A stretch of DNA of 64,000 nucleotides from an uncultured Sphingomonadales bacterium (GTDB taxonomy: Bacteria; Pseudomonadota; Alphaproteobacteria; Sphingomonadales; Rhodothalassiaceae): the NCBI GenBank assembly GCA_947499155.1, contig CANMND010000002.1, positions 62,001-126,000 of the forward strand, given 5' to 3'. The notes under the pieces were generated by a model, which was not told the DNA's origin, ran no database searches, and saw nothing but the letters and a program-made list of their open reading frames with translations. The number at the start of each line of letters is the position of its first letter. Within the stretch, counting starts at the first letter, position 1. The position numbers were made by a program, and so were the translations under genes. Below, piece after piece: positions 35,766 through 47,285 of the stretch.

Positions 35766-36860
35766 ATGGCGCAAGATGAAGATGATTCCCAAAAGACAGA
35801 AGAGCCAACTCCGCGAAAACTGGAGGAGGCGGCGAAAAAGGGCGATATCGCCCAAAGTCAGGAGTTCAAGCACTGGATCATGCTTCTTACCGGTGCCCTA
35901 GCCTTTCTGATGACCGCTGATTTCGTTGCGCGGACGATAAATGGTCAGATTACCGGCTTTTTAAACCATGCCCATGACATTCCAATGGATGGGCACGCCA
36001 TTCTGGTCATGGCACGCGAGGTAGGCGGCACCATGCTGCTGGTTATATTGTTGCCGTTCTCCGTCTTGATGGTGGGTGCATTTGCCGGGAATCTGTTGCA
36101 GCACAAGGTGACGTTCACCACTGAAAAAATTACGCCGAAACTGAGCAAAATCTCTCCGCTGGCTGGCATGAAACGCATGTTTTCGGCTCAACGTGTCGCG
36201 GACTTTCTCAAAAGTGTTGCCAAGCTTTTGATTGTTTCGATCGTTGTTACCATGATCTTGTGGCCGGAACGATCGCTCCTGGTGTCCCTGATTAGTCAGC
36301 CCGTAAGCGATATTACAGAGGTTATCTCTGTTCTGGCCTTAAAGTCCCTGTTTGGCGTGATCGGGGCCATGACACTTGTGGCGGGTCTTGATGTGATTTT
36401 TCAACGCATGCAGCACACCAAGAAAATGCGCATGACGAAACAGGAAGTGAAAGACGAGCACAAGCAGATGGAAGGCGACCCTATGGTGAAGCAGCGCTTG
36501 CGGCAGATCCGGATGGAAAAATCTCGTCGCCGCATGATGGCAGCTGTTCCGGAAGCCAGTGTCGTTATTACCAATCCCACCCATTATGCAGTCGCACTCC
36601 GTTATGCTCATGGTGAAATGGATGTGCCAAAGGTTGTTGCAAAGGGTGTTGACGCGGTTGCCTTGCGTATCCGCGAAGTGGCTGATGAACATAAAGTGCC
36701 TATGGTTGAAAACAGACCGCTTGCACGGGCGCTATATGCAGCGGTTGAGGTGGACGAGGATATACCGGCTGAACATTATCAGGCAGTGGCACAGATTATC
36801 AGCTACGTGTTACGTCTAAAAAAGGGTGAGCGGGCGCATTACAAGTCCGGAAGCGCGTAA
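35766..36860 (+). CDS. flhB: flagellar export switch protein FlhB
   Basis: A 364-residue export-specificity switch with four membrane helices followed by a cytoplasmic domain. The autocleavage site NPTH is intact at about residues 270-273 (TNPTHYAVALRY). The N-terminus DSQKTEEPTPRKLEEAAKKG is the family hallmark. It ends 21 bases before cckA on the same strand, with no terminator between them, so both are likely on one transcript. Confidence 0.95.
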   Translation: MAQDEDDSQKTEEPTPRKLEEAAKKGDIAQSQEFKHWIMLLTGALAFLMTADFVARTINGQITGFLNHAHDIPMDGHAILVMAREVGGTMLLVILLPFSVLMVGAFAGNLLQHKVTFTTEKITPKLSKISPLAGMKRMFSAQRVADFLKSVAKLLIVSIVVTMILWPERSLLVSLISQPVSDITEVISVLALKSLFGVIGAMTLVAGLDVIFQRMQHTKKMRMTKQEVKDEHKQMEGDPMVKQRLRQIRMEKSRRRMMAAVPEASVVITNPTHYAVALRYAHGEMDVPKVVAKGVDAVALRIREVADEHKVPMVENRPLARALYAAVEVDEDIPAEHYQAVAQIISYVLRLKKGERAHYKSGSA

Positions 36861-36881
36861 GCTGGTCCTCCGGGAGTATTT

Positions 36882-39266
36882 ATGACGGCACCACAAAAAA
36901 AAGTGCGTATCGATCACCGTCAGCCATTGGCGCTGACAGGTGAGCCACTGGTGAATCTGGATTTGGGTAATCAAGGACAATGGCCCGCTTTTGTGGTGTC
37001 TATGGCAGGTTTCCTGATTGCCATGGCGTGTGTGGCACTACTTGGAGCTCGGGGGGACTGGACAACAGGTCTGACCCTTGGAGCCATTGTTCTGTTTATT
37101 GCGGGTGGTGGCCTGCTTCTTATTCTCGGCCGTTGGAAAATAAATCAAACTGCGCCCAAGCCAGCGCTGTTGATGGAAGTTGTCGCGTCATTGCCGATGC
37201 CTGCAGCTTTGACCGATAAAGATGGGTCAATCCTTGGCTCCAATCTCGCCTTTCGCGCACTTTTTGGCTCCAGTTCTCCTCATCCCCTCGAAAATTCAGG
37301 GTCTGGAGAGTTTGGCGTCCCGGAAGGTCTTTTGGCGACTGACTGTTGGGGGTATCGCCTGTGGACGGTTGAGCAATCGGTATCTGAAAAGGCTACACTG
37401 TTTGATCTGGACGTCTTGGAGCTTCTTGGGAAGGGCCTGACAGCGCTGAACGTGGGCCTGGCCCTGGCTGATGACAAAGGATCTTTGCTCTATGTCAATG
37501 ACCGCCTGACCATCTGGCTTGGCGTGCAGAATATGGCGGATATTCCTGCCCTGACCGTTCGCATGTTGCTGGATGAACGTCGCAATGACCTCAATACTGG
37601 TGGTGGCGGAACATTGCTGAAAACCGTGCAGACAACGCGTTCCATCTTAGGCCAAGGTGAGGATCAAGATAAAAACTCCGACAAAACAGGTGCCCGCGTC
37701 GTCCTTGTCAACCGCCCCCAGCCTTCAGGGGCTGGCAGCAGTGAAGTGGATGCGTCCTTGCTGCGGACATTATTTGATGCAGCCCCTGTTGGATTGGCAC
37801 TGGTGAACTCTGAGGGATGTTTGATTGAGTTCAACAAGGCGTTCAAGCGCTTTGCGCCTAATCGCATTCCTCGACATGGGGACGTGCTCTCTTCCTATAT
37901 GACTATGGAAGATCAGGATCCTGTGGTGGCTGGTCTCAGGTTAGCATTGGAGGACGGGAAAGCAGTATCCCCCAGAGAAGTGGTATTTAATACCCAGCCA
38001 GCACGGACGGGTCAGGTTTTTATCACGCCACTGGAGCGGGCCGATGCGTCAACCGAGACGCCAGAAGATGAGCCAGCGGTATTGGTCCATCTCATCGATA
38101 CCACTCAGCAACGCAGTCTTGAGCGTCAGTTCGTTCAGGCTCAAAAAATGCAGGCCGTGGGACAGTTGGCAGGAGGTGTGGCCCACGACTTCAATAATCT
38201 TCTGACGGCCATTATCGGATTTTGTGATCTCTTGCTGGTCCGGCATGGACCGGGTGAACAGTCCTTCTCCGATATTATGCAAATAAAACAAAATGCCAAT
38301 CGTGCGGCAAATCTGGTGCGACAACTTCTGGCATTTTCCCGTCAGCAGACCATGCGCCCCAAAGTGTTGATGGTGACCGATGTTTTGGCGGACCTGTCCA
38401 ATCTCTTGCGACGCTTGATTGGTGAAACGGTTCAGCTCCACATGATTCATGGTCGCGATGTGGGGGCCGTGCGTGTTGATCAGGGCCAGCTTGAACAGGT
38501 TATTATCAATCTTGCGGTCAATGCCCGTGATGCCATGGATAATCACGGCACTCTCAAAATCAGAACCAAGGCCGTTGGACCCGATGACAGGATGGTTCGA
38601 CATTATTCGGTTATGCCGCCCGAGCACTATGTGTTGATCGAAATGACCGATTCCGGCCACGGCATTCCGGCAGATCTTCTTAACAAGATTTTTGAACCAT
38701 TCTTTACCACCAAGGACGTGGGCAAGGGGACCGGTCTGGGATTATCCACGGTTTATGGCATTATCAAGCAGACCGGCGGCTTTATTTTTGTTGAAAGCGC
38801 GCCGGGAGAAGGGGCGACATTCCGTATTTATCTTCCGGTCCATGATAAGGATGAAGAGGAAGTGGAGGTCCTGGTCGAAGGGCCGCGGGATTTGACTGGT
38901 AAAGGTACGATATTGCTGGTGGAAGATGAAGATGCCGTACGCATGTTTGCCAGTCGTGCTCTCACCAATAAGGGATACAGGGTGCTTCAGGCTGCGTCTG
39001 GCGAGGATGGCCTTGCTATTGTTCGCGGGGAAGAGGGCAAGATCGATCTGCTCATATCCGATGTGGTAATGCCTAATATGGATGGCCCAACACTGGTGGC
39101 CAAGGCGACTGCCTTGCGTCCCGATATGCAAATCATTTTTATTTCCGGATATGCTGAAGATGTCTTCCGCAAGAATATTGGCAAGACCGGTCAGGATTTC
39201 CGCTTTTTACCCAAGCCGTTTTCCCTGAAGCAACTAGCTGAATCAGTGAAGGAAGTCTTGGGCTGA
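36882..39266 (+). CDS. cckA: cell-cycle hybrid histidine kinase CckA
   Basis: A 794-residue membrane hybrid kinase. Two N-terminal helices (about 35-55 and 62-82) precede PAS-like regions (about 90-200 and 290-400). The kinase core carries the H-box [17 protein letters not shown] with the phospho-histidine near residue 435, then the N, G1 and G2 boxes ([27 protein letters not shown]). A C-terminal receiver domain has its aspartate near residue 727 in [13 protein letters not shown]. In alphaproteobacteria CckA phosphorylates ChpT and so CtrA. It is the last gene of the flgB-to-cckA run, whose promoter region carries a CtrA-type box, which suggests feedback. Confidence 0.93.
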   Translation: MTAPQKKVRIDHRQPLALTGEPLVNLDLGNQGQWPAFVVSMAGFLIAMACVALLGARGDWTTGLTLGAIVLFIAGGGLLLILGRWKINQTAPKPALLMEVVASLPMPAALTDKDGSILGSNLAFRALFGSSSPHPLENSGSGEFGVPEGLLATDCWGYRLWTVEQSVSEKATLFDLDVLELLGKGLTALNVGLALADDKGSLLYVNDRLTIWLGVQNMADIPALTVRMLLDERRNDLNTGGGGTLLKTVQTTRSILGQGEDQDKNSDKTGARVVLVNRPQPSGAGSSEVDASLLRTLFDAAPVGLALVNSEGCLIEFNKAFKRFAPNRIPRHGDVLSSYMTMEDQDPVVAGLRLALEDGKAVSPREVVFNTQPARTGQVFITPLERADASTETPEDEPAVLVHLIDTTQQRSLERQFVQAQKMQAVGQLAGGVAHDFNNLLTAIIGFCDLLLVRHGPGEQSFSDIMQIKQNANRAANLVRQLLAFSRQQTMRPKVLMVTDVLADLSNLLRRLIGETVQLHMIHGRDVGAVRVDQGQLEQVIINLAVNARDAMDNHGTLKIRTKAVGPDDRMVRHYSVMPPEHYVLIEMTDSGHGIPADLLNKIFEPFFTTKDVGKGTGLGLSTVYGIIKQTGGFIFVESAPGEGATFRIYLPVHDKDEEEVEVLVEGPRDLTGKGTILLVEDEDAVRMFASRALTNKGYRVLQAASGEDGLAIVRGEEGKIDLLISDVVMPNMDGPTLVAKATALRPDMQIIFISGYAEDVFRKNIGKTGQDFRFLPKPFSLKQLAESVKEVLG

Positions 39267-39276
39267 CCAAGTTTTT
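39257..39276 (+). terminator. possible terminator after cckA
   Basis: CTTGG (39257-39261) pairs with CCAAG (39267-39271) around GCTGA, which contains the cckA stop codon. TTTTT follows. The 5 bp stem is short, so this is tentative. Confidence 0.4.
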
Positions 39277-39333
39277 CCGTACCGGTGTTTTTCTACTATG
39301 CACGAGTTGAGCCATGCCTTTTGAAAGTGTAAG

Positions 39334-39381
39334 GAACAAAGGGTGAATTTCTTTCTTGAGTCATAAGAACAAAGCAGGTAC
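39334..39381 (+). promoter_or_regulatory. two near-consensus LexA-type half-site pairs upstream of recA
   Basis: GAAC-AAAGGGT-GAAT (39334-39348) and GAAC-AAAGCAG-GTAC (39367-39381) each match seven of eight positions of the alphaproteobacterial LexA box GAAC-N7-GAAC. They are 52-99 bases before the recA ATG. No perfect box is present, so LexA control of recA is plausible but not proven. Confidence 0.35.
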
Positions 39382-39432
39382 GCTCCTTTCAATTGATCCA
39401 TAGCCCAAGACATGAAATAAGGAGCGGATGAA

Positions 39433-40497
39433 ATGGCCACAGCGACATTACGTGTTGTAGGGGAGCAATCCGTGGATAAACAAAAAGCACTCGACGCCGC
39501 TCTGGCGCAGATAGACCGGGCATTTGGCAAGGGTTCTGTGATGAAACTGGGCGCGCGTACCGGCTCGGTTGAGGCAGAAGTAATTTCAACAGGCTCCTTG
39601 GGCCTTGATATCGCCCTTGGTATTGGGGGCCTTCCAAAAGGCCGCATTATCGAAATCTATGGTCCGGAAAGCTCGGGCAAGACGACACTGGCTCTTCATG
39701 TGGTTGCTGAAGCCCAGAAAAAGGGTGGTGTCGCGGCCTTTGTTGATGCGGAGCATGCACTGGACCCAAGCTATGCGAAAAAGCTGGGCGTTGATGTGAA
39801 CGAATTGCTGATTTCCCAGCCTGACACAGGCGAACAGGCGCTGGAAATCGCTGATACGCTGGTGCGGTCAGGGGCTGTGGATATTCTGGTTGTGGACTCT
39901 GTTGCAGCCCTCACTCCTCGGGCTGAGATCGAAGGAGAGATGGGGGACAGCCATGTGGGCCTTCAGGCGCGGTTGATGAGCCAGGCCTTGCGCAAGCTCA
40001 CCGGGTCTATCTCCAAGTCCAATTGCATGGTGGTCTTCATCAACCAGATTCGCATGAAGATAGGGGTGATGTACGGAAGCCCGGAAACCACCACTGGCGG
40101 TAATGCTCTTAAGTTTTATGCATCAGTCAGGCTTGATATCCGTCGTATCGGACAAATCAAGGACAAGGACGAAATTGTTGGTAACGCCACCCGCGTGAAG
40201 GTGGTGAAGAACAAAATGGCGCCGCCGTTCAAACAGGTCGAATTTGACATCATGTATGGTCAGGGCGTCTCAAAAACCGGAGAGCTGCTGGATCTTGGCG
40301 TCAAGGCCGGTGTTGTTGAAAAAGCAGGGTCATGGTACTCCCATGACAGTCAGCGGATCGGGCAGGGGCGCGAAAATGCCAAGGTCTTTTTGCGTGACAA
40401 TCCGGAAATGGCAGACGCCATTGAGCATGCTGTACGGGAATCTGCGGGCCTTGTATCCCAGAAGATGCTGACAGATCCTGGCACGGAAGATAAATAA
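39433..40497 (+). CDS. recA: recombinase RecA
   Basis: A 354-residue DNA strand-exchange ATPase and SOS co-protease. The P-loop is [14 protein letters not shown] (residues 77-90). [31 protein letters not shown] and [15 protein letters not shown] are canonical RecA segments. AAGGAG precedes the ATG, and recX or lexA are not adjacent. The order cckA-recA-alaS places a cell-cycle kinase, DNA repair and a tRNA synthetase together, although recA is likely a separate transcript. Confidence 0.97.
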   Translation: MATATLRVVGEQSVDKQKALDAALAQIDRAFGKGSVMKLGARTGSVEAEVISTGSLGLDIALGIGGLPKGRIIEIYGPESSGKTTLALHVVAEAQKKGGVAAFVDAEHALDPSYAKKLGVDVNELLISQPDTGEQALEIADTLVRSGAVDILVVDSVAALTPRAEIEGEMGDSHVGLQARLMSQALRKLTGSISKSNCMVVFINQIRMKIGVMYGSPETTTGGNALKFYASVRLDIRRIGQIKDKDEIVGNATRVKVVKNKMAPPFKQVEFDIMYGQGVSKTGELLDLGVKAGVVEKAGSWYSHDSQRIGQGRENAKVFLRDNPEMADAIEHAVRESAGLVSQKMLTDPGTEDK

Positions 40498-40653
40498 GGC
40501 GCGATGTTTTGGGTCCGGGCGGCATGATTTTCTGACATGGATGTCAAAATCGTTTCATGACAGTCTTGACGGACGTCGTATGATGGATGACATCGTAATA
40601 ATCGTTTATAGCGATACGACATATCCCGTCCCTAGTTTTATGATTGCAGTTTC

Positions 40654-43329
40654 ATGAGCCGCCCCGACACCACCAATGACATCCGCCAAAGTTTTATCGA
40701 CTTTTTCCGCTCCAGAGGGCATGAGCCGGTGGCCTCTGCGCCATTGGTTCCGAACAACGACCCAACATTGCTGTTCACCAATGCCGGCATGGTGCCGTTC
40801 AAGAATGTTTTCACCGGGCAAGAGACCAGACCCTATAATCGGGCTGTGTCGTCACAGAAGTGCCTGAGGGCCGGTGGCAAGCACAATGATCTTGATAATG
40901 TAGGCTTTACGGCACGGCATCACACCTTCTTTGAAATGCTGGGGAATTTTTCCTTCGGTGATTATTTCAAGGAAGAGGCGATTCTGAATGCCTGGGAGCT
41001 TTTGACGGGAACCTATGATCTGTCCCCGGACAAGCTTCTGGTTACGGTTTATCATGACGATGATGATGCCCATGCCCTGTGGCGTAAAATATCCGGCCTA
41101 CCGGATGAGCGGATAATCCGGATCGCGACCGCAGACAATTTTTGGTCCATGGGCGATACGGGGCCATGTGGACCATGTTCTGAGATTTTTTATGATCATG
41201 GGGCGCATATCCCCGGCGGTCCCCCCGGCAGCCCGGATGAAGATGGCGACCGCTTCATTGAAATCTGGAATCTGGTTTTCATGCAATTTGACCAGATGGA
41301 AGATGGTACACGCGTTTCCCTGCCAAAGCCTTCCATCGATACAGGCATGGGGCTGGAGCGGATTGCCGCCGTGCTGCAAGGCGTTCATGACAATTATGAT
41401 ATCGACCTGTTCAAAAGGCTTGTTGCGGCCTCTGTTGACGCAACAGGCGTGCAGGCGGACGGGAAACATCGGGCGTCTCACCGGGTTATTGCCGATCACC
41501 TGCGGGCCATGAGCTTTTTGATTGCGGATGGTGTTCTTCCTTCAAATGAGGGGCGGGGCTATGTTCTGCGCCGGATCATGCGTCGGGCCATGCGCCATGC
41601 GCATATGCTGGGCGTGCAGGAACCGCTGATGCATCGGCTGGTGCCGGTACTTATCGGGGAAATGGGGGCAGCCTTTAAGGAATTGCGCCGGGCAGAGCCG
41701 TTGATTACTGAAACCCTCAAGCTGGAAGAAGACCGTTTCCGTAATCTGCTGGTGCGCGGCTTGCGGTTGCTGGATGACGAATGTGCCGGTCTCGCTGCGG
41801 GTCAGCCATTGCCAGGTGACGTGGCGTTTCGTCTTTACGACACCTATGGCTTTCCCCTTGATCTCACACAGGATGCCCTGCGCGGCCAGGGCATTGCGGT
41901 TGATGTGGCAGGATTTGATACCGCGATGGCTGAACAAAAGGCCAAAGCGCGTGCTGCCTGGTCAGGCTCGGGGCAAAAGGTAACTGACCAGATCTGGTTT
42001 GATATCAAGGATGAGCACGAGGCCACGGAGTTTCTTGGATATAGCACCGTTCAAAGTGAAGCCCAGGTGGTGGCGCTTGTGAAAGACGGCGACCGGGTGG
42101 AGAGGGCAGGCGCCGGTGATACGGTGATGCTGGTGGTCAACCAAACGCCATTCTATGCCGAGTCAGGCGGGCAGGTCGGTGACAGCGGCACCCTGAGCGG
42201 TCCTGATGGTTTACGTGCCCATATCGTTGATACCCGCAAAGAGGCTGGTGGGCTTTGGGTCCATAAGGCGGTAATTGAGCAGGGATCCATTTCTGTAAAG
42301 TCAGTTGTGAACCTTGTGGTTGATGATGAAAGACGCTCCAGAATTCGCGCCAATCATTCAGCGACCCATCTGCTTCATGCGGCCTTGCGCCGACATCTGG
42401 GGGACCATGTCACGCAAAAAGGCTCGCTGGTGGATGATAATCGTCTGCGATTTGATTTTGCCCATCCAAAAGCGTTGTCGGATGAGGATAAACGAAAGAT
42501 CGAAGCGGATGTAAATGCCAGAATCAGGGAAAATTCCGAGGTCTCCACTCGTTTAATGTCTTATGAAGAGGCGCTGGAAGCGGGCGCGGTTGCGTTGTTT
42601 GGGGAGAAATACGGGGACGAGGTGCGGGTGCTTGCCATGGGTGAGGACCACAAGACCCTGAAACCCTATTCCGTTGAGCTGTGCGGCGGCACCCATGTGA
42701 GACGGCTTGGCGATATTGCCCTGTTCAAGATTGTCTCGGAAAGCGCCGTTGCATCGGGCGTGCGACGGATCGAGGCTCTGACGGGTGAAGAAGCGCGACT
42801 CCATCTTCTGGAAGAGCAAAGTATACTGCACGAGGCAGCCGCCAGTCTGAAAATACCCCCGGCTGATCTTCCCCACAGGGTCGCCCATATGGCGCAGCAG
42901 GTGAAGACGCTGGAACGCGCGCTGGCGGACTCCAAAAAAGCGCTGGCACTAGGAGGCGGTGCTTCATCGGGGCCGGATATTGAGAAAATCGCGGACCTGG
43001 CCTTTATCGGGCAGGTCTTGAAGGACGTGAATCCCAAAGACCTGCGCGGCCTTGCCGATGCTGCAAAGAAAAAGCTGGGATCAGGTGTCACCGCATTTAT
43101 TGCCGTCAATGATGGCAAGGCGGCGGTGCTTGTGGGTGTAACCGACGACCTGACGGACCATATAAGTGCCGTGGACCTTGTGCGCACCGGCGCTGCGGCG
43201 CTGGGTGGCAAGGGAGGCGGCGGACGCGCGGACATGGCGCAAGCAGGTGGGCCGGATGGGGACAAGGCGGATATGGCCCTTGACCAGATCCGTTCGGCAT
43301 TGGCGGACTGTGTATCGGCGGCGGAATAA
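40654..43329 (+). CDS. alaS: alanyl-tRNA synthetase
   Basis: An 891-residue class II synthetase that charges tRNA-Ala and edits mischarged serine and glycine. The catalytic N-terminus has [16 protein letters not shown] and [15 protein letters not shown]. The editing domain holds zinc ligands in [13 protein letters not shown] (HxxxH) and [14 protein letters not shown] (CxxxH). The C-terminal DHHA1-like region ends in [16 protein letters not shown]. It follows recA by 156 bases. msrA begins about 21 bases later and may be cotranscribed. Confidence 0.96.
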   Translation: MSRPDTTNDIRQSFIDFFRSRGHEPVASAPLVPNNDPTLLFTNAGMVPFKNVFTGQETRPYNRAVSSQKCLRAGGKHNDLDNVGFTARHHTFFEMLGNFSFGDYFKEEAILNAWELLTGTYDLSPDKLLVTVYHDDDDAHALWRKISGLPDERIIRIATADNFWSMGDTGPCGPCSEIFYDHGAHIPGGPPGSPDEDGDRFIEIWNLVFMQFDQMEDGTRVSLPKPSIDTGMGLERIAAVLQGVHDNYDIDLFKRLVAASVDATGVQADGKHRASHRVIADHLRAMSFLIADGVLPSNEGRGYVLRRIMRRAMRHAHMLGVQEPLMHRLVPVLIGEMGAAFKELRRAEPLITETLKLEEDRFRNLLVRGLRLLDDECAGLAAGQPLPGDVAFRLYDTYGFPLDLTQDALRGQGIAVDVAGFDTAMAEQKAKARAAWSGSGQKVTDQIWFDIKDEHEATEFLGYSTVQSEAQVVALVKDGDRVERAGAGDTVMLVVNQTPFYAESGGQVGDSGTLSGPDGLRAHIVDTRKEAGGLWVHKAVIEQGSISVKSVVNLVVDDERRSRIRANHSATHLLHAALRRHLGDHVTQKGSLVDDNRLRFDFAHPKALSDEDKRKIEADVNARIRENSEVSTRLMSYEEALEAGAVALFGEKYGDEVRVLAMGEDHKTLKPYSVELCGGTHVRRLGDIALFKIVSESAVASGVRRIEALTGEEARLHLLEEQSILHEAAASLKIPPADLPHRVAHMAQQVKTLERALADSKKALALGGGASSGPDIEKIADLAFIGQVLKDVNPKDLRGLADAAKKKLGSGVTAFIAVNDGKAAVLVGVTDDLTDHISAVDLVRTGAAALGGKGGGGRADMAQAGGPDGDKADMALDQIRSALADCVSAAE

Positions 43330-43350
43330 TCTGAAAGGCGGAATGTGACT

Positions 43351-43878
43351 ATGGAAAAGGCAACTTTGGCAGGCGGTTGTTTCTGGTGCACAGAGGCCGT
43401 GTTCAATGAATTGCGGGGCGTGGACTCAGTGGTTCCGGGCTTTATGGGCGGTACTGTGGATAACCCCAGTTACAAACAGGTCTGTGCCGGTGGTACGGGG
43501 CATGCGGAAGTCTCCCACATTACCTTCGACCCAGCGGTGATCAGCTACAGCGATCTGTTGGATGTGTTCTTCACCATGCATGATCCCACCCAGTTAAATC
43601 GTCAGGGCAATGACATTGGCGAACATTACCGCTCCGCTGTTTTTTATCATGATGACGCACAAAAAGCGGCGGCTGAACAGGCGATAAAGGCCGCAGCCGC
43701 TGTCTGGGACCGTCAAATTGTAACGGAAGTCACAAAGGCAGGCGCATTCTGGCCCGCTGAAGACTATCACTACGACTATTTTACCAACAACCCCGACCAG
43801 CCCTATTGCGAAGCCGTCGTCGCCCCCAAGGTCGCCAAAGCCCGCAAGCAATGGGCTGATAAATTGAAAACAGCCTGA
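43351..43878 (+). CDS. msrA: peptide methionine sulfoxide reductase MsrA
   Basis: A 175-residue protein-repair reductase for methionine S-sulfoxide. The catalytic cysteine lies in LAGGCFWCTEAVF, and PTQLNRQGNDIGEHYRSAVFY and AEDYHYDYFTNNPDQPYC are family motifs. AAAGGCGG lies nine bases before the ATG at 43351, which I prefer over the GTG at 43345. Only cysteines near the active site and in the C-terminal PYCEAVV segment are seen, so recycling probably uses one of these. Confidence 0.92.
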   Translation: MEKATLAGGCFWCTEAVFNELRGVDSVVPGFMGGTVDNPSYKQVCAGGTGHAEVSHITFDPAVISYSDLLDVFFTMHDPTQLNRQGNDIGEHYRSAVFYHDDAQKAAAEQAIKAAAAVWDRQIVTEVTKAGAFWPAEDYHYDYFTNNPDQPYCEAVVAPKVAKARKQWADKLKTA

Positions 43879-43941
43879 GTGCTGGCTTTCCGGTTTTGTG
43901 ATATTATGGGGCCTCTTTTCTCATAAAACTGGATCAGCACC

Positions 43942-44727
43942 ATGGGACGCCTGAATGGTAAAACAGCGCTGATAACCGGGGCAGCCCGTGGTATTGGTGC
44001 TGCTATCGCGCACGCTTTCAAGGCGGAAGGCGCGTCTGTTATTTTGACCGATATTGACGAAGATGACGGGGCTGCATTGGCAAGCTCACTGGGTTGCCCG
44101 TTTTTTAAACTCGATGTGGCGGACGAGGCAGACTGGGATGCTGTAGCTGGGCACGTTCAACATCTGGATATTCTGGTAAATAATGCTGGCATTATCGGGC
44201 TGGAAGACAAACAGGCCCGGCATGACCCTGAACATGCAACTCTGGAGGCCTGGCGAGCAGTTCACAGCGTCAATCTGGACGGCACCTTTCTTGGCTGCCG
44301 TTTTGCCATTCGCGCCATGAAAGAAAAGGGTGAGGGCAGTATTATCAATCTGTCCTCACGTTCTGGAATGGTTGGCATACCGGCAGCAGCGGCCTATGCG
44401 TCGTCCAAGGCAGGGATTAGAAATCACACCAAAAGCGTTGCACTTTATTGCGCAGGCCAAGGGTGGAACATCCGCTGTAATTCTATTCATCCAGCGGCAA
44501 TCATGACCCCCATGTGGGATCCAATGCTAGGTGAAGGCGCTGGCAGGGAAAAAGCCATGGCGGCAATCACCGCAGGGATTCCACTACGCCGGTTTGGCCG
44601 TCCAGAAGAAGTAGCCGCACTAGCCGTTTTTCTGGCGTCCGACGACGCCCAATATATGACAGGCGAAGAACTGACCATCGACGGGGGGATTTTAGCCGGT
44701 TCTTCTGCAAGTCCTGTGGGCGATTGA
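43942..44727 (+). CDS. short-chain dehydrogenase/reductase (SDR)
   Basis: A 261-residue classical SDR. The NAD(P) motif is TGAARGIGAAIA, NNAG follows, and the active site is in LSSRSGMVGIPAAAAYASSKAG (Ser, Tyr-x3-Lys). The end, TGEELTIDGGILAG, is the usual SDR C-terminus. An Asp after the second strand (VILTDIDEDD) favours NAD. The substrate is unknown. It converges with the isovaleryl-CoA dehydrogenase gene. Confidence 0.85.
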   Translation: MGRLNGKTALITGAARGIGAAIAHAFKAEGASVILTDIDEDDGAALASSLGCPFFKLDVADEADWDAVAGHVQHLDILVNNAGIIGLEDKQARHDPEHATLEAWRAVHSVNLDGTFLGCRFAIRAMKEKGEGSIINLSSRSGMVGIPAAAAYASSKAGIRNHTKSVALYCAGQGWNIRCNSIHPAAIMTPMWDPMLGEGAGREKAMAAITAGIPLRRFGRPEEVAALAVFLASDDAQYMTGEELTIDGGILAGSSASPVGD

Positions 44728-44759
44728 GTGTAGCAATATGATTTATGGGTGCCGATTAA

Positions 44760-45929
44760 TTAGCCCGTTTCGCTGAAGAGTTCGCGGCCGATGAGCATGC
44801 GGCGGATTTCTGAGGTTCCGGCGCCGATTTCATAGAGCTTGGCGTCGCGCAGCAGGCGGCCTGCGGGGTATTCGTTGATATAGCCATTGCCGCCCAGTGC
44901 CTGAATGGCTTCCAGCGCCATTTGCGTTGCTTTTTCAGCAGCATAAAGAATGCAGCCAGCCGCATCTTTGCGGGTGGTTTCCTTGCGGTCACAGGCCTGC
45001 GCCACGGCATAGACATAAGACCGGCAGGCTCCAAATGTGGTGTACATGTCGGCGATTTTGCCCTGCATTAACTGGAATTCGCCGATCGAGCGGCCAAACT
45101 GCTTGCGCTCATGGATGTAGGGCAGGACCAGATCAAGGCAGGCGCGCATGATACCCAAAGGTCCAGCCGCCAGCACCACACGTTCATAATCGAGGCCAGA
45201 CATAAGGACGTTGACGCCCTTGTTTTCTTCACCAACAAGCTGTTCAAACGGCACACGGCAGTCTTCAAATACCAATTCACAGGTGTTAGAGCCGCGCATG
45301 CCCAACTTGTCCAGCTTTTGCGCTGTGCTGAACCCTTCATAATCCTTTTCAATCAGGAAGGCGGAAATGCCCTTTGAGCCTGCATCCGGTTGGGTCTTGG
45401 CATAAACCAGAAGCACGTCTGCATCGGGACCATTGGTGATCCACATCTTGTTGCCATTAATGACATAGCCGTCATTGTGCTTGGCCGCCCGGGTTTTCAT
45501 GGAGACCACATCGGAGCCTGCCCCTGGTTCCGACATGGCCAGGGCACCGACATATTCACCGGAAATGAGCTTGGGCAGATATTTTTCCTGTTGTTCGCGT
45601 GTGCCATTCAAGACGATCTGGTTGATGCACAGATTGGCATGGGCACCATAGCTCAGTCCCACAGACGCTGACGCCCGGCTGATTTCTTCCATCACAATGC
45701 AATGGGCGAGATATCCCATATCGACGCCACCGAATTCTTCCGGCGCTGTGATACCCAAAAGCCCGAGTTCACCCATGGCGGGCCACAGGTCACGCGGGAA
45801 TGTGTTGGTGGCATCTATTTCGGCGGCTCGGGGGGCAATTTTTTCTTCAGCGAAGCGGCGCGTGGTTTCACGCAGCATGTCCAGCTCTTCGCCATGATTA
45901 AACTGCAAGGTGGGAAATTCAAAAAACAT
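44760..45929 (-). CDS. ivd: isovaleryl-CoA dehydrogenase
   Basis: A 389-residue FAD acyl-CoA dehydrogenase of leucine catabolism. It has [15 protein letters not shown] and [17 protein letters not shown] in the FAD region, and the catalytic glutamate probably in [17 protein letters not shown], the position used by isovaleryl-CoA dehydrogenase rather than the C-terminal Glu of medium-chain enzymes. It ends with the RMLIGRELF sequence typical of the family. The other leucine-degradation (liu) genes are not adjacent, so the assignment rests on sequence alone. A C4-C5 branched acyl-CoA specificity is the best guess. Confidence 0.85.
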   Translation of the reverse strand: MFFEFPTLQFNHGEELDMLRETTRRFAEEKIAPRAAEIDATNTFPRDLWPAMGELGLLGITAPEEFGGVDMGYLAHCIVMEEISRASASVGLSYGAHANLCINQIVLNGTREQQEKYLPKLISGEYVGALAMSEPGAGSDVVSMKTRAAKHNDGYVINGNKMWITNGPDADVLLVYAKTQPDAGSKGISAFLIEKDYEGFSTAQKLDKLGMRGSNTCELVFEDCRVPFEQLVGEENKGVNVLMSGLDYERVVLAAGPLGIMRACLDLVLPYIHERKQFGRSIGEFQLMQGKIADMYTTFGACRSYVYAVAQACDRKETTRKDAAGCILYAAEKATQMALEAIQALGGNGYINEYPAGRLLRDAKLYEIGAGTSEIRRMLIGRELFSETG

Positions 45930-46061
45930 GAGGTGTCCTGATTGTGCAGGGTTGATTTACGGCCTGTTTAACCCGCTCAAATGGCTTTGCGCAATCCCCT
46001 TGGCCGCGTCATTGCGAAACTGTGCATTGAACTCCCACGGTCAAGTACAAGGGCTGTTAAA

Positions 46062-47285
46062 TTATCCTGTCGTCCGGCTTTCTGCATAATCTTCTACCGC
46101 TTTCCAGACGCGCATCAGATTGGTGCCAAGTATTTTCTCGATATCGGCTTCAGAATACCCGCGTTCCAAAAGGCCTTCCACGAGATTTGGATAGCTTGAG
46201 ACATCCTTAAGGCCTGTGGGCAGACTGTCACCCACACCATCATAGTCTGATCCTATGCCGACCGCATCAATTCCTGTTATGGCTACCACATGGTCAATAT
46301 GATTAAGGACATCAGAAAGATCAGCATAAGGGTAGGGGTTTTCTGTGCGATAGCGTTTTGCGAAAGCCTCTTTTGCGGCTTCATTGTCCGCCACTCCGTT
46401 CATCTGGAGCCAGTCCTCATAGGCGGCGTTCTGCTTTCCACCATAAGCATTAGCTTCTTCGGTGAGGAATGCAGAGCCATAGTTGATCATGATAACACCA
46501 CCGGCCTTGCCAAGCGCGTCAATCATCTCATCGGACATATTGCGTTCAAAACCCGGCGTGAAATGGCGTGCTGAGCTGTGACTTGCGATCACCGGGGCGG
46601 CACTTTCTTTCAGAACGTCCCAGAATGCATCGTCAGAGATATGGGAGACATCCACCATGATGCCGATCCTGTTCATTTCATGAACCAGAGCGACACCAAA
46701 AGGGCTGAGCCCCCCATTCAGGTGGTTAGTGTCATAGGAACTGTCGGAGATGTGGTTGGCCTTTGAATGGGCAAGGGTAATATAGCGCACACCGCGGTCA
46801 TGGAAATGGTAAAGGTTTTCCATGTTGCCAGCGATAGGTGCCCCGTTTTCCATGCCGAGAGGCAAGGCGATTTTTCCCGCCTCTTTTGCTGCCAGAACGT
46901 CTTTGGTCGACTTTGCAAGAACAAAGCGTTTGGGCGCCTTGGCGACAATATCTTCCACTAGGTCAATCATCGTATTGGCATGCCGTGTTGCCTTGTCTGT
47001 CCCCTCAAATTCGTAATTGGCCGGTGTGTAAATGGACATAAACGCTACGTCCAGTCCGCCAGCTTTCGCTCGTGGATAATCAAAATCACCGGCAGGAGTC
47101 GCTTGCGTTACATCTTCGAAATGTTCTTCAAGCCGGTAGGGAACGTCGATATGTGTGTCGACCACCAATAGATCATGGGCAAGCTCCACGGCCCTTTCAT
47201 TGGCAGTGGGGGCTACGGTTTGTGAGCTGTTGTCACAGGCGGCAAGCGCGAGAAAAATGACCGGAAAAAAACAGGCAGATTTCAC
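46062..47285 (-). CDS. membrane dipeptidase (peptidase M19), lipoprotein
   Basis: A 407-residue renal-dipeptidase-type zinc peptidase. It starts at GTG 47285, with AAAGGAGAAGGG just upstream, giving a lipoprotein signal sequence ending in LALAAC. Metal and active-site sequences are VVDTHIDVPYR, VDVSHISDD, ASHSSARH and VGIGSDYDG. It hydrolyses dipeptides, often with D-residues. The GTG start overlaps the stop of the M28 peptidase gene (GTGA), so the two are coupled and both likely sit in the periplasm. Confidence 0.88.
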   Translation of the reverse strand: MKSACFFPVIFLALAACDNSSQTVAPTANERAVELAHDLLVVDTHIDVPYRLEEHFEDVTQATPAGDFDYPRAKAGGLDVAFMSIYTPANYEFEGTDKATRHANTMIDLVEDIVAKAPKRFVLAKSTKDVLAAKEAGKIALPLGMENGAPIAGNMENLYHFHDRGVRYITLAHSKANHISDSSYDTNHLNGGLSPFGVALVHEMNRIGIMVDVSHISDDAFWDVLKESAAPVIASHSSARHFTPGFERNMSDEMIDALGKAGGVIMINYGSAFLTEEANAYGGKQNAAYEDWLQMNGVADNEAAKEAFAKRYRTENPYPYADLSDVLNHIDHVVAITGIDAVGIGSDYDGVGDSLPTGLKDVSSYPNLVEGLLERGYSEADIEKILGTNLMRVWKAVEDYAESRTTG

